This document shows, one piece after another, positions 17,769-25,971 of a DNA stretch of 64,000 bases; position 1 is the stretch's first letter, and each line of letters starts with the position of its first letter. Below the pieces are notes generated by a model, which made no database searches, was not told where the DNA came from, and saw nothing but the letters and a program-made list of their open reading frames with translations. The stretch lies in assembly GCA_029237915.1 (NCBI GenBank), contig JAQWHD010000065.1, positions 1 to 64,000 on the forward strand. The letters run 5' to 3'. A program made the translations under genes and the position numbers. Source of the stretch: Thalassotalea sp. (lineage in GTDB: Bacteria; Pseudomonadota; Gammaproteobacteria; Enterobacterales; Alteromonadaceae).

Positions 17769-18686
17769 CTATGGCACAGGTTGGCCATTACGAGCCTGTA
17801 GTAGTCGGTACCAGTCTTCACGTGAATAATTAATTTCTAGTGCGGTAGTTGCCGCTTTAATGCGTTGTGGATTAGTTGACCCAACAATTGGGCATATTTT
17901 TGCTGGATGTTTAAGTAACCAAGCAAAAGCGACTAGCCATTTTTCTACGCCATAAGCCTCTGCTTGTCGGTCAAATTCTTGATGGATACGTTCAACATCT
18001 TGCGGGCTAAAAGTATTGCCCCAAGCTTCATAAACTACGGTTGCGATTGGACACCAAGCCATAGGAGTTATGTTGTTTTGTAAGCATTGATCAAGCGTAC
18101 CGTTGCTAAACGCGTCGATATTATGAATATTAATTTCAACTTGATTAACCGCGAGTTTTTCACTGGTAAACGATTGCAATAAATTAAGTTGTGATGGGCT
18201 AAAGTTACTTACCCCAAAGTGTTTTACTTTACCTTGGCGTTTAAGCTGCTCAAACGTCTCTGCAACCTCTTGTGGATCAAATAGGTAATCTGGTCGATGT
18301 AATAAGAATAAGTCTAAAGCATCGACGTTAAGACGCTTTAATGAACCTTCCACTTGCCCGATGATGTATTCTTTTGAAAAATCATAACGACCAACGTCAC
18401 CATCATTGGGTGTGTTGGCAAAACGTATGCCTGCTTTTGATGTTACGATTAGTTGATCGCGCAGTTCAGGAGATTCTTTAATGACTTCACCAAAAATAGA
18501 CTCACACACTCCACCACCATAAATATCGGCATGATCAAAATGATTGTAACCGGCATCAATTGCCGCGCGAATTGCATTTTTACCTTGATTAAAGGCTTCG
18601 CTAGAATTATCACCATTAATGCGCATACAGCCATAAACTAAACGTGAAGAAGGTAAGCTTATGTTGCCAATTTGTGCTGTTTTCAT
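17769..18686 (-). CDS. aldo/keto reductase (YdhF-like)
   Basis: NAD(P)H-dependent cytosolic oxidoreductase, 305 aa, a TIM barrel. The catalytic tetrad is visible: Asp51, Tyr56 (DHADIYGGG), Lys84 (VTSKAGI) and His130 (LLHRPD). The C-terminal cofactor stretch PIVGSTNPQRIKAA is intact. Overall it resembles E. coli YdhF more than sugar-specific reductases. It starts 9 bp after the haloperoxidase-like gene, so the two are probably co-transcribed. The carbonyl substrate is unknown; beside an MFS sugar carrier it could act on a keto-sugar. Confidence 0.9.
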   Translation of the reverse strand: MKTAQIGNISLPSSRLVYGCMRINGDNSSEAFNQGKNAIRAAIDAGYNHFDHADIYGGGVCESIFGEVIKESPELRDQLIVTSKAGIRFANTPNDGDVGRYDFSKEYIIGQVEGSLKRLNVDALDLFLLHRPDYLFDPQEVAETFEQLKRQGKVKHFGVSNFSPSQLNLLQSFTSEKLAVNQVEINIHNIDAFSNGTLDQCLQNNITPMAWCPIATVVYEAWGNTFSPQDVERIHQEFDRQAEAYGVEKWLVAFAWLLKHPAKICPIVGSTNPQRIKAATTALEINYSREDWYRLLQARNGQPVP

Positions 18687-18695
18687 AGATAACCT

Positions 18696-20651
18696 TTAAT
18701 TAAAGAAACTTTGTGCAAATTCAAAACTTTGTTTTCCTATTTTAGCGCCTATTGCTCTTCCTGGTAAATCATCTGCTGGTGGGTGGATGCCACCCCAAAT
18801 ACGAGAAAGGCTACATTGATCGGAAGCATCTTTGTAGGTTGCCCATTGCAATGTCAAATTGATACTTGGGCCTTGCTCAAAAACTAAAAATTCATCCGCA
18901 GTTATCGAAAACTCACTCATTCCACCAGGAAAGTATGCATTTCCAGTCATCGCTGTCATTAAGTCAGCAGCAGATCTTGAATAGGTCGAATGACCCGAAA
19001 CATAACCGGCAAAGGGTGGTGTAACAAATGAAGGGCGTTGATATGGCCACCAATTTTCAGCTAAAATCCAATCAACATCAGCTAAATCGATCGCAGGATC
19101 ATCAATATATTCGGGACCTTTCCAAGACAGTATTTTTACTTTCCCTAGGTGTTCATTATTTTCACCTAGAAGCGGATCATTTTCTGTAACTAATTCAATG
19201 TAACCATCGACTAAAGGTAAACCATTTCTATGAAATGAAGGAAGGTTAGAGTCGCTACTTTGGCCTAAATCAGCCATTGCTCTTATTGCCGATACCGGGC
19301 GAATGTAATCATAATAACCCTTTATGCCCCATGCTGCTATTGCCGAGTCATGCATGGTTCCACCCATAGCAAAGTAGGTTTTAATATCCCATTCTAAATT
19401 ACTAAGTAATTCACCTTCTCCTTGCCAGCGTTTATCTAAAGATGGATGGTCACTTACTGTATTTAAAATAACAAACCAATGTCCTGGGGGAGTTTCAGAT
19501 TCAGGCCCATCGGCCCAGAACTCAGCTAATACTCTGGCATAGTCGCTACGAGGTACTAATTGCTCTTTGTACGGTTGGTTCGTTGCCGGATTAGTTCGGT
19601 AGCCAGAACTACTGTCACCACCGCTGAGCTGATTGTAAAACTGCGGATAGTCCTTAAACGATTCTGGATATGATGATATGTTGCCGATACTATTAGGTGA
19701 AATGTCCCAAAGCTCGTCGTTTTTCTGACCTAGTTGAGCCGACCAAATAGCAACTAAACTGAATCCCCATTTATATTCATCACTTAAATCACCTTCAATA
19801 GTTGGCGGCATGCCTGGATCAAAATAAACTTGGTAATCGAAGCCATCTCGAGGGTAAGTTGATTTATCGTTTTCTGATAAAGAAAAAGGTACTACTTGTC
19901 CCCATTCAGGACCTAAAAATTCAGGAATACTATCAACGGGATTGCCCGCTTGATCTATATATCCTTCTATAGATAAAGGCTGCCAATGGTTTAAATCTGA
20001 GATGTTAGGATTTCCTGGTTTTTCTGTGCCTAGCTCTAAAGGTTGATTAACAGGTTGGTATGATGTGTTGGAATAACCAAGTTGCTCATTGGCACCATCT
20101 TGAAAACCAAATTGAATATAACAATTTGCAATATAACGGCCTAAAGACGCAACAGAATCTTCAACGGTATTATTAATATCATAACCAAGGCTAAGCATTA
20201 ACTTATCCGCTTCTTCCATAATAGAAAGGACCCCAGGGGAATTTCTAAAGCGATGTTTAATTAAACTATAAGCCGCATAGCTAATGGCTTCTTCTTGGTT
20301 CTGTAAGTAATTATTATCCGTATTGATACTTTGTTCTACACAGCTAAAGCCGGCAACATTATTGTTGTACAAAAAAGGTGTGGCGGTTTTATCAAAAACG
20401 GCCCAAGCATCAAACATTGCTGATGATGTGTGGAACAAATTTCTGGCATGTACCGTTGGCCTGGCATAATCATTTCTAATGCCGTGTAAAATAACTTCAT
20501 TCCATTGCCTAGCAACAGAGTGTCCAGACCTTTCAGCTATTATTTGTTCTTCAAGAATTTGTTCGTCACTAGAATCACTCGAACCACCACAGGCAGTTAT
20601 CGCTAATGTTAATATAGCGGCAGTCGATAGTTTAATTAGGGTGTTTTTCAT
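18696..20651 (-). CDS. vanadium-dependent haloperoxidase-like (PAP2 superfamily) lipoprotein
   Basis: 651 aa with a lipoprotein signal (ITA-C, Cys21) followed by GGSSDSSD. The C-terminal half carries the PAP2/vanadium-haloperoxidase signature in order: KX6RP (Lys444-Arg451, KGYYDYIRP), a SGH block (His554; the usual PSGH reads VSGH) and SRX5HX3D (Arg617, His623, SRIWGGIHPPADD). So vanadate/phosphate-binding geometry is preserved. Activity may be halide oxidation or phosphatase-like; the sequence cannot tell. It lies 12 bp downstream of the CRTAC1-like gene, a pairing I know from other marine bacteria and Bacteroidota, but with no established joint function. Confidence 0.85.
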   Translation of the reverse strand: MKNTLIKLSTAAILTLAITACGGSSDSSDEQILEEQIIAERSGHSVARQWNEVILHGIRNDYARPTVHARNLFHTSSAMFDAWAVFDKTATPFLYNNNVAGFSCVEQSINTDNNYLQNQEEAISYAAYSLIKHRFRNSPGVLSIMEEADKLMLSLGYDINNTVEDSVASLGRYIANCYIQFGFQDGANEQLGYSNTSYQPVNQPLELGTEKPGNPNISDLNHWQPLSIEGYIDQAGNPVDSIPEFLGPEWGQVVPFSLSENDKSTYPRDGFDYQVYFDPGMPPTIEGDLSDEYKWGFSLVAIWSAQLGQKNDELWDISPNSIGNISSYPESFKDYPQFYNQLSGGDSSSGYRTNPATNQPYKEQLVPRSDYARVLAEFWADGPESETPPGHWFVILNTVSDHPSLDKRWQGEGELLSNLEWDIKTYFAMGGTMHDSAIAAWGIKGYYDYIRPVSAIRAMADLGQSSDSNLPSFHRNGLPLVDGYIELVTENDPLLGENNEHLGKVKILSWKGPEYIDDPAIDLADVDWILAENWWPYQRPSFVTPPFAGYVSGHSTYSRSAADLMTAMTGNAYFPGGMSEFSITADEFLVFEQGPSINLTLQWATYKDASDQCSLSRIWGGIHPPADDLPGRAIGAKIGKQSFEFAQSFFN

Positions 20652-20663
20652 TTTAGGATATCT

Positions 20664-22349
20664 CTAAATTCTTTCGATAATGAGGAATTGGTTACTACTT
20701 ACATCAGTGATTTTGGTTTCTTTACCATCGGGCCAAATTATTCGTACATATTCAATACTTGTTTCTGTATTTAAACCGAAGTGGGCTTCTACTGGGTTTT
20801 GAGAAACAAAATTATTACCGGTACGCAGTTCGCGCATTTGTCGACTAGCCTCTGTTTTGACATAAATACGAGCGCCAATGGCCTGCGTATTAGTGGTTTT
20901 TTCAACTAAACGAATATTAATAAAATTGTTATTAGTCCCTTGATTGCAAAATAATTTTGGCGGTTGGTTATGGTTAGCGATATATAAATCTTGATCGCCA
21001 TCTTTATCATAATCGAAACACACTAGGCCACGCCCCATGGCTTTATCATCTATGCCTGCCGCGAGGGCTGATTCTGTAAAAGTTCCATCTCCATTGGCCA
21101 TAAATAATCGAGAAGGGTCATCCTTAAACATAGGTTCTATACCTTCGCCTTCCATGCCATTTACATGAAAAATGTCTAAATGGCCATCATTATTAAAGTC
21201 ACTAAAACAACTCCCCCAGCCCCAATAACCATGGCGAACACCGGTTTCATCTGTTTTATCAATAAAGGTACCGTCTCCTTGGTTTTGATAAAAGCGGTTA
21301 CCTGGGGTTAGCCAGCCAAAATGCTTAACACCATCTTTAAAAGAGATTGCCGATACGAACCAATCTAAATCGCCGTCGTTATCATAATCACCTATCGCGG
21401 ATCCCATGCCTGCGTTATCGGTTATTACGTCGGTATTGGTAAAATCTTTAAACGTACCATCCTGATTATTTAGGAATACTTTAGTTAAATTATTATCGGT
21501 TACTAATAATAAATCTTGCCAGCTATCGTTATTTATATCGGCAAAATTTGGGGTAAATGTTCTGTCGCGAATGCTCAATTTGTCGATACCAGCAGCTAAA
21601 CTTACATCGGTAAATGTTAAGTCACCATTATTGCGCCAAAAGTAAGGATAGTGCTCAAATGTGCCATCATCATAATGGGTAATAAATAAATCTAAATCAT
21701 TATCTTTATCATAATCGGCCCATGTAGCAGAGAAGTTGTTCGTCGGTAAATTTAGGCCTGATTGTTCAGTAATGTCAGAAAATTTCTCATTACCGGTATT
21801 AATAAATAATCGAGGTTTCGCACCGCCAACACTGCCCACAAATAGATCCAATAAACCATCGCCATTAATATCAGCAAAAGAAGGGCCACTTCCTCGGTTC
21901 AATAAATCTACATTGGCAAAGTTAGCGTCATCTTTAAATGAACCATCTTGTTGATTAATAAGTAATAAGTTTTCTTGCCCTTCGCCTCCTATCGCGTATA
22001 AGTCAGGCCAACCATCACTATTAAAATCACCTGCAGCGACACCACCAGACATGCCTAATATGCCATCACCGTTGGGCATCGAGTGGCTAAAATTTAGCCC
22101 CGCTTGCTCAGAAATTTCGGAAAACATTAGTACGTCGTTGTCTACAGAGGAGGCGTGGCATTGATTAGTGTCAGACGTTTGTGCATTTGCATAGATTATT
22201 GCAACGGGTTCACCAATGATTTTATCATCAATGACTGTATCATTTGTTGCCACTGGTTTTTTGCTCGAATCACCACTGCCACCACAGGATGTAATACAGC
22301 TGATAATAGCTAAAATAGTGAAGTTTTTAAGTTGAGTATGTACTTTCAT
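20664..22349 (-). CDS. CRTAC1-like FG-GAP/ASPIC-UnbV lipoprotein
   Basis: 561 aa lipoprotein (signal ending TS-C, Cys22, then GGSGDSS). Residues about 70-480 hold repeated FG-GAP/VCBS blades with the DxNxDGxxDL calcium-binding pattern (for example DFNSDGWPDL, DINGDGLLDLF, DYDKDNDLDLF, DYDNDGDLDWF), which build a beta-propeller. Residues about 485-555 are an ASPIC/UnbV domain (IGARIYV...LRTGNNFVSQNP...IIWPDGKE). Such proteins are surface or periplasmic adhesion/binding factors. It is first of the minus-strand unit ahead of the haloperoxidase-like gene. The receptor gene upstream ends in its own terminator, so it is probably transcribed separately. Confidence 0.88.
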   Translation of the reverse strand: MKVHTQLKNFTILAIISCITSCGGSGDSSKKPVATNDTVIDDKIIGEPVAIIYANAQTSDTNQCHASSVDNDVLMFSEISEQAGLNFSHSMPNGDGILGMSGGVAAGDFNSDGWPDLYAIGGEGQENLLLINQQDGSFKDDANFANVDLLNRGSGPSFADINGDGLLDLFVGSVGGAKPRLFINTGNEKFSDITEQSGLNLPTNNFSATWADYDKDNDLDLFITHYDDGTFEHYPYFWRNNGDLTFTDVSLAAGIDKLSIRDRTFTPNFADINNDSWQDLLLVTDNNLTKVFLNNQDGTFKDFTNTDVITDNAGMGSAIGDYDNDGDLDWFVSAISFKDGVKHFGWLTPGNRFYQNQGDGTFIDKTDETGVRHGYWGWGSCFSDFNNDGHLDIFHVNGMEGEGIEPMFKDDPSRLFMANGDGTFTESALAAGIDDKAMGRGLVCFDYDKDGDQDLYIANHNQPPKLFCNQGTNNNFINIRLVEKTTNTQAIGARIYVKTEASRQMRELRTGNNFVSQNPVEAHFGLNTETSIEYVRIIWPDGKETKITDVSSNQFLIIERI

Positions 22350-22472
22350 TCGTGAGCAGCCGCTTTATACTTAAGTGCATGGTATAAGGTAAATATTCAT
22401 CGAATATTAGATTTATAACTAAGAAATATGTCCTGATTATTTAATTCATAAGAAAGATATATTTGTTAGAAA

Positions 22473-22503
22473 TAAAAAGGAGCAACAGTCTCTGTTGCTC
22501 CTA
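22473..22503 (-). terminator. terminator of the TonB-dependent receptor gene
   Basis: AGGAGCAACAG (22478-22488) pairs with CTGTTGCTCCT (22492-22502). Read on the minus strand, the stem is followed by TTTTTATTTC, so it ends the receptor transcript before the CRTAC1-like gene. Confidence 0.9.
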
Positions 22504-22519
22504 ATCTATTTAGACTTTA

Positions 22520-25492
22520 TTACATTGTGTAGTTAACACCAAAGTAAATAGTTCTACCGAAATATTGGATAGTACCAGTTCGTGATGTATCACCAAAGTA
22601 TGAAATATTTGGCTCATCTGTTAGGTTATCTACCGACAATACTGTTTGTAGGTTCTCTGTCCAATTGTATGATGTTTGAGCTGAAACTATTGTTTCTTTT
22701 TCAAAATATGCTGACTGGCTATCACCAATAGCAATTTGACGGCCTAAGTATTCAGCACGATGTCTAGCACTTACTCGAGCAGAAAATTTGTCATCAAAAT
22801 CATAGAATACAGTTGCACTGTATACTCGTGGAGAAAGACCCTCAATAGGTCCTGGAGAACCATCTTCACCAGGAACATTTGATGGACGTTCAATTTCACT
22901 CTCAGTATATGAGAAGTTTACATTAGCACCTAGGCCAGAAAATGCACCAGGTAAAAATTTAAACGTTTGTGTATAGCCAATCTCAATACCTCGAATATAA
23001 CCACCAGCGGCATTATTTTCTATGTGAGTATAATCGCCATTTTCCCAAACTAATTCTTCACCTGTGGTTTCATCGAATTGTTTATCAGCAGGAACTTCAG
23101 GAACTTCAATACCAGCTGCTTCATAGTTGAAATTTTCATCAACTATTGTACCAGGGTAGTTTTCAATATCTTTATTCCAAACAGCAAAAACAAATGCTCC
23201 ATCTGTTTCAACAAAATAATGTTCAAATGACACATCAATTTGGTCCGCATAAAAAGGACGAATAAATGGGCTAGTATTACTGTTTAGGGCAATAAAGTTA
23301 CCATCATCTTCTTGGTTAAATGCGAAGTTACCGCTGTTTGCCATATCACCCATGTCTGGACGAGCCAATACTTTAGCGTATGCAAAACGAATTTGGTCGT
23401 TTTCAGTAATAGAGAAGTTTAAGTTCATAGAAGGTAAGTAATCAGTGTAATCAGTACCTACTGTGCCTTTTGTCCATGAGTCATTAGAAACACCGGCTTC
23501 ATCAAAAATAACATCGCCGTTACCAGCGCCCACATTAATTAGACCTGTACTTTTTTGCTCTGTCTCAACGGCGCGAATACCAATATTACCTGTTACCGGC
23601 ATATTGAATAACTCTAAATCTAAGTTTGCCTGAACATATACAGCAGTTACGTCTTCTTCTACAACGTTGTTCTGTGACATAGTCCAATCATGTGCCCACG
23701 TTTTGATTGGTGTGCGATCTTCATTCGGTAACCAAGCGTTTAAAATATCGCTATTGTTTACAGAAAGGAAATCAGGCATGCCAGATAAATCGCCACCTAC
23801 GCCAGTTGAAGTAGCCATACCTTCTGGTATCTGAAATGGTGCATAACGTGTTGTTTCTGTAGGATTACCTTCGTCATCATTAGGACCGTACACAATATAT
23901 TGGCCATTACGCATATTAAAGTCGTTAGTACCGTATAAGTAACGTCCACGATCTAGTTCATATTCACGATTTGAAACACGAAAGCCTGCTTCGATAGATC
24001 TTACGTAATCATTATCTAATTGATAAATAAAATCGACACGAATTGCATCAGATGAATTTTCTTCGATATGAGGGTAAGATTCCGAACTAGTGACCATCAT
24101 ATGATTCAGGTCGGTAAAGTCTTGATTAAATGAAACGTTAGGTATATCCAAACCATCTAATTCAAAAGTCATCTCAATATTGTCATCAATTACAGGCGTT
24201 GCTGCGCTTGAATCTTCAAAGTACGCCATGCGTAATACTTCGTCTTTATAGGTTTCTTCGGCTTCAGAATGCGCAACATCAACAACCATCATTAGGTTAT
24301 CGTTAATGTCCCATTCGCCTTTTATACCCCAAGATAAAACATTACTTTCCGTTGAGTTATCATCAGCCTGTGTTTGTACATTCATGTCACGAGCAGATGT
24401 TTTGTATGGAGGTGCATCAATTGTGCCGTTAGGATCACGTGAGAACGTACCGCCTAATAATGCACCATTACCAATAATAGGATTGGTTAAGGTTAAGCCA
24501 GAGTCAGGGTTTTGAATGTTGTTTAAACCAGAAACTCGAACACCACGATCCCACTTGTCTGATTGAAAATCTGAATAGAAAAAGTCACCTTGGAAACGTA
24601 AATCGTCTCTTGGTTCATAATTTAAAGCAAGAACAATCGCATTACGTTCATCTTCACCGCCACGTTCGTTCACTTCAAAACCACTTGAAACAAGAATACT
24701 TTCTGGACCACCGTCGTATGATTTTGATAAATCAACATCATCAAATTGATAGTTTACAAAACGGCTTGAAACGGTTGGTTGAAACATTTGTGCTACACCA
24801 ACTGAAACACCTACTGTATCTTCTAAAAACTTAGCTTGATAAGAGGCAGTTAAGCGGCGACCGAATGTATCTGAATCTTCGTTATCTGCAGCTGCTTCAT
24901 TCCAATTACCATGAGCAGAAAAGCGCACTTTAGTATCTTCATCATTTTGTAGAGCGTTTGCAGTCTGTAATTCGATAGTACCTGCAACACCACCTTCAAT
25001 AAGCGATGCTTTTTGTGATTTATATACTTGTGCTTGTTGTATTAATTCAGAAGGGAATTGATCGAATTGAACATTACGCCCTCCAGCTGAAGAAACTTGC
25101 TCTCGACCATTTAAGGTAGAAAAAACGAACCCGCCAGAAAGACCACGAATATTTAATTCACTAGATTGGCCATCAACACGAATTGACGTTACACCTGGTA
25201 AGCGAGTTAATGAGTCAGCAATAGAAACGTCAGGTAAACCGCCAATATCATCTGCTGAAATAGCATCAACGACAGTATCTGAAAATCTCTTAGTGTTTAA
25301 TGATTTTACTACACTACCACGAAAGCCTGTTATTTCGATTACTTCTACCTGTTCTTCTTCTTCGGCAGTCAGTTTGTCTTGTTGGGCGGTAGCAACTCCA
25401 GTTTCTTCTTGAGCAAAACTTGGAACGCTAGCAAATGATAACCCTGCAGCTAATAAGCTCAGTGTTAATATGCTTGGTTTAAATTTGTTCAT
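22520..25492 (-). CDS. TonB-dependent receptor, carbohydrate type (maltodextrin/starch oligosaccharides likely)
   Basis: Outer-membrane active transporter, 990 aa. A signal peptide (cleaved near SFA-QEE, residue 27) is followed by a TonB-box-like segment VEVIEITGFR, a plug domain (about 55-190, with VVDAISADDIGGLPD and GLSGGFVFSTLNGRE) and a 22-strand-type barrel to the end. The GFRGS...DVSIADSLTRLPGV pattern is that of the large TonB-dependent family used for carbohydrates in Xanthomonas, Caulobacter and marine gammaproteobacteria. No SusD partner is present. It is divergent from the starch-binding-like lipoprotein; a LacI-type operator lies between them. A Fur-box-like palindrome is also found 48 bp upstream of its start. 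Confidence 0.92.
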   Translation of the reverse strand: MNKFKPSILTLSLLAAGLSFASVPSFAQEETGVATAQQDKLTAEEEEQVEVIEITGFRGSVVKSLNTKRFSDTVVDAISADDIGGLPDVSIADSLTRLPGVTSIRVDGQSSELNIRGLSGGFVFSTLNGREQVSSAGGRNVQFDQFPSELIQQAQVYKSQKASLIEGGVAGTIELQTANALQNDEDTKVRFSAHGNWNEAAADNEDSDTFGRRLTASYQAKFLEDTVGVSVGVAQMFQPTVSSRFVNYQFDDVDLSKSYDGGPESILVSSGFEVNERGGEDERNAIVLALNYEPRDDLRFQGDFFYSDFQSDKWDRGVRVSGLNNIQNPDSGLTLTNPIIGNGALLGGTFSRDPNGTIDAPPYKTSARDMNVQTQADDNSTESNVLSWGIKGEWDINDNLMMVVDVAHSEAEETYKDEVLRMAYFEDSSAATPVIDDNIEMTFELDGLDIPNVSFNQDFTDLNHMMVTSSESYPHIEENSSDAIRVDFIYQLDNDYVRSIEAGFRVSNREYELDRGRYLYGTNDFNMRNGQYIVYGPNDDEGNPTETTRYAPFQIPEGMATSTGVGGDLSGMPDFLSVNNSDILNAWLPNEDRTPIKTWAHDWTMSQNNVVEEDVTAVYVQANLDLELFNMPVTGNIGIRAVETEQKSTGLINVGAGNGDVIFDEAGVSNDSWTKGTVGTDYTDYLPSMNLNFSITENDQIRFAYAKVLARPDMGDMANSGNFAFNQEDDGNFIALNSNTSPFIRPFYADQIDVSFEHYFVETDGAFVFAVWNKDIENYPGTIVDENFNYEAAGIEVPEVPADKQFDETTGEELVWENGDYTHIENNAAGGYIRGIEIGYTQTFKFLPGAFSGLGANVNFSYTESEIERPSNVPGEDGSPGPIEGLSPRVYSATVFYDFDDKFSARVSARHRAEYLGRQIAIGDSQSAYFEKETIVSAQTSYNWTENLQTVLSVDNLTDEPNISYFGDTSRTGTIQYFGRTIYFGVNYTM

Positions 25493-25539
25493 TATATCTT
25501 GTTCCTAACAATGTTGTAAAAGCTAAAGCTCCAAAGCAT

Positions 25540-25554
25540 TGAGAGTTATTCTCA
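25540..25554. promoter_or_regulatory. Fur-box-like palindrome upstream of the receptor
   Basis: TGAGAGTTATTCTCA is a 7-1-7 inverted repeat with one mismatched pair, close to the Fur pattern TGAGAATNATTCTCA. It lies 48 bp upstream of the receptor start and could instead be a hairpin in its leader RNA. Iron control of a starch receptor would be unusual. Confidence 0.35.
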
Positions 25555-25754
25555 TACGATGAAGAATTTCATTTTTTGAAAGTTTTGTTTTTTAAGATAT
25601 ACAGTGACAACCTAATGATAACTAATTTCGCACCAGTTACAACTGGTAACATATCCGAACAAATTGGCACAAATTGGATTTTAAGAGTTTTTTTTAGTTT
25701 AACCCTTGATTTCATTGGTCTGTGGTTGGGTGTGTATTTTTTGTTATAGGATCA

Positions 25755-25768
25755 TGAATACGTATTCA
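25755..25768. promoter_or_regulatory. LacI-family operator candidate between receptor and CBM lipoprotein
   Basis: TGAATACGTATTCA is a perfect palindrome, extendable to 16 bp (25754-25769). It has the same ATACGTAT core as the sites at 3910, 3938 and 28248. Its place between divergent genes suggests it controls both. Confidence 0.75.
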
Positions 25769-25971
25769 TAGTAAGAGTGTTAGATTTTAAAGAGTTATAA
25801 GCATAACATTGTAACTGATTTGTACAGTCGTTCCTTTAATTCAAACAGTGAATGGCTAGTAGTAAATCAGCATAAGGATGTTAAGTTTTTTGAGTACGTG
25901 ACAGTATAAAAACTAATTGTTTCAAACGCATAAAAATGTGGAAACTAAATAAATAACCGGAGATATCCTAA

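Larger units (their letters stand above)
25493..25971. other. 479-bp divergent control region between the receptor and the CBM lipoprotein
   Basis: Besides the two regulatory palindromes at 25540-25554 and 25755-25768, this stretch is AT-rich with no open frame of interest. The operator sits about 260 bp from the receptor start and 205 bp from the lipoprotein start, so both leaders are long. I could not settle on promoter hexamers. Confidence 0.6.

Noticed and set aside
16256-22349. one transcript from the TonB receptor through to the MFS gene
   Set aside because: A good terminator at 22473-22503 follows the receptor gene, so the downstream genes need another promoter.
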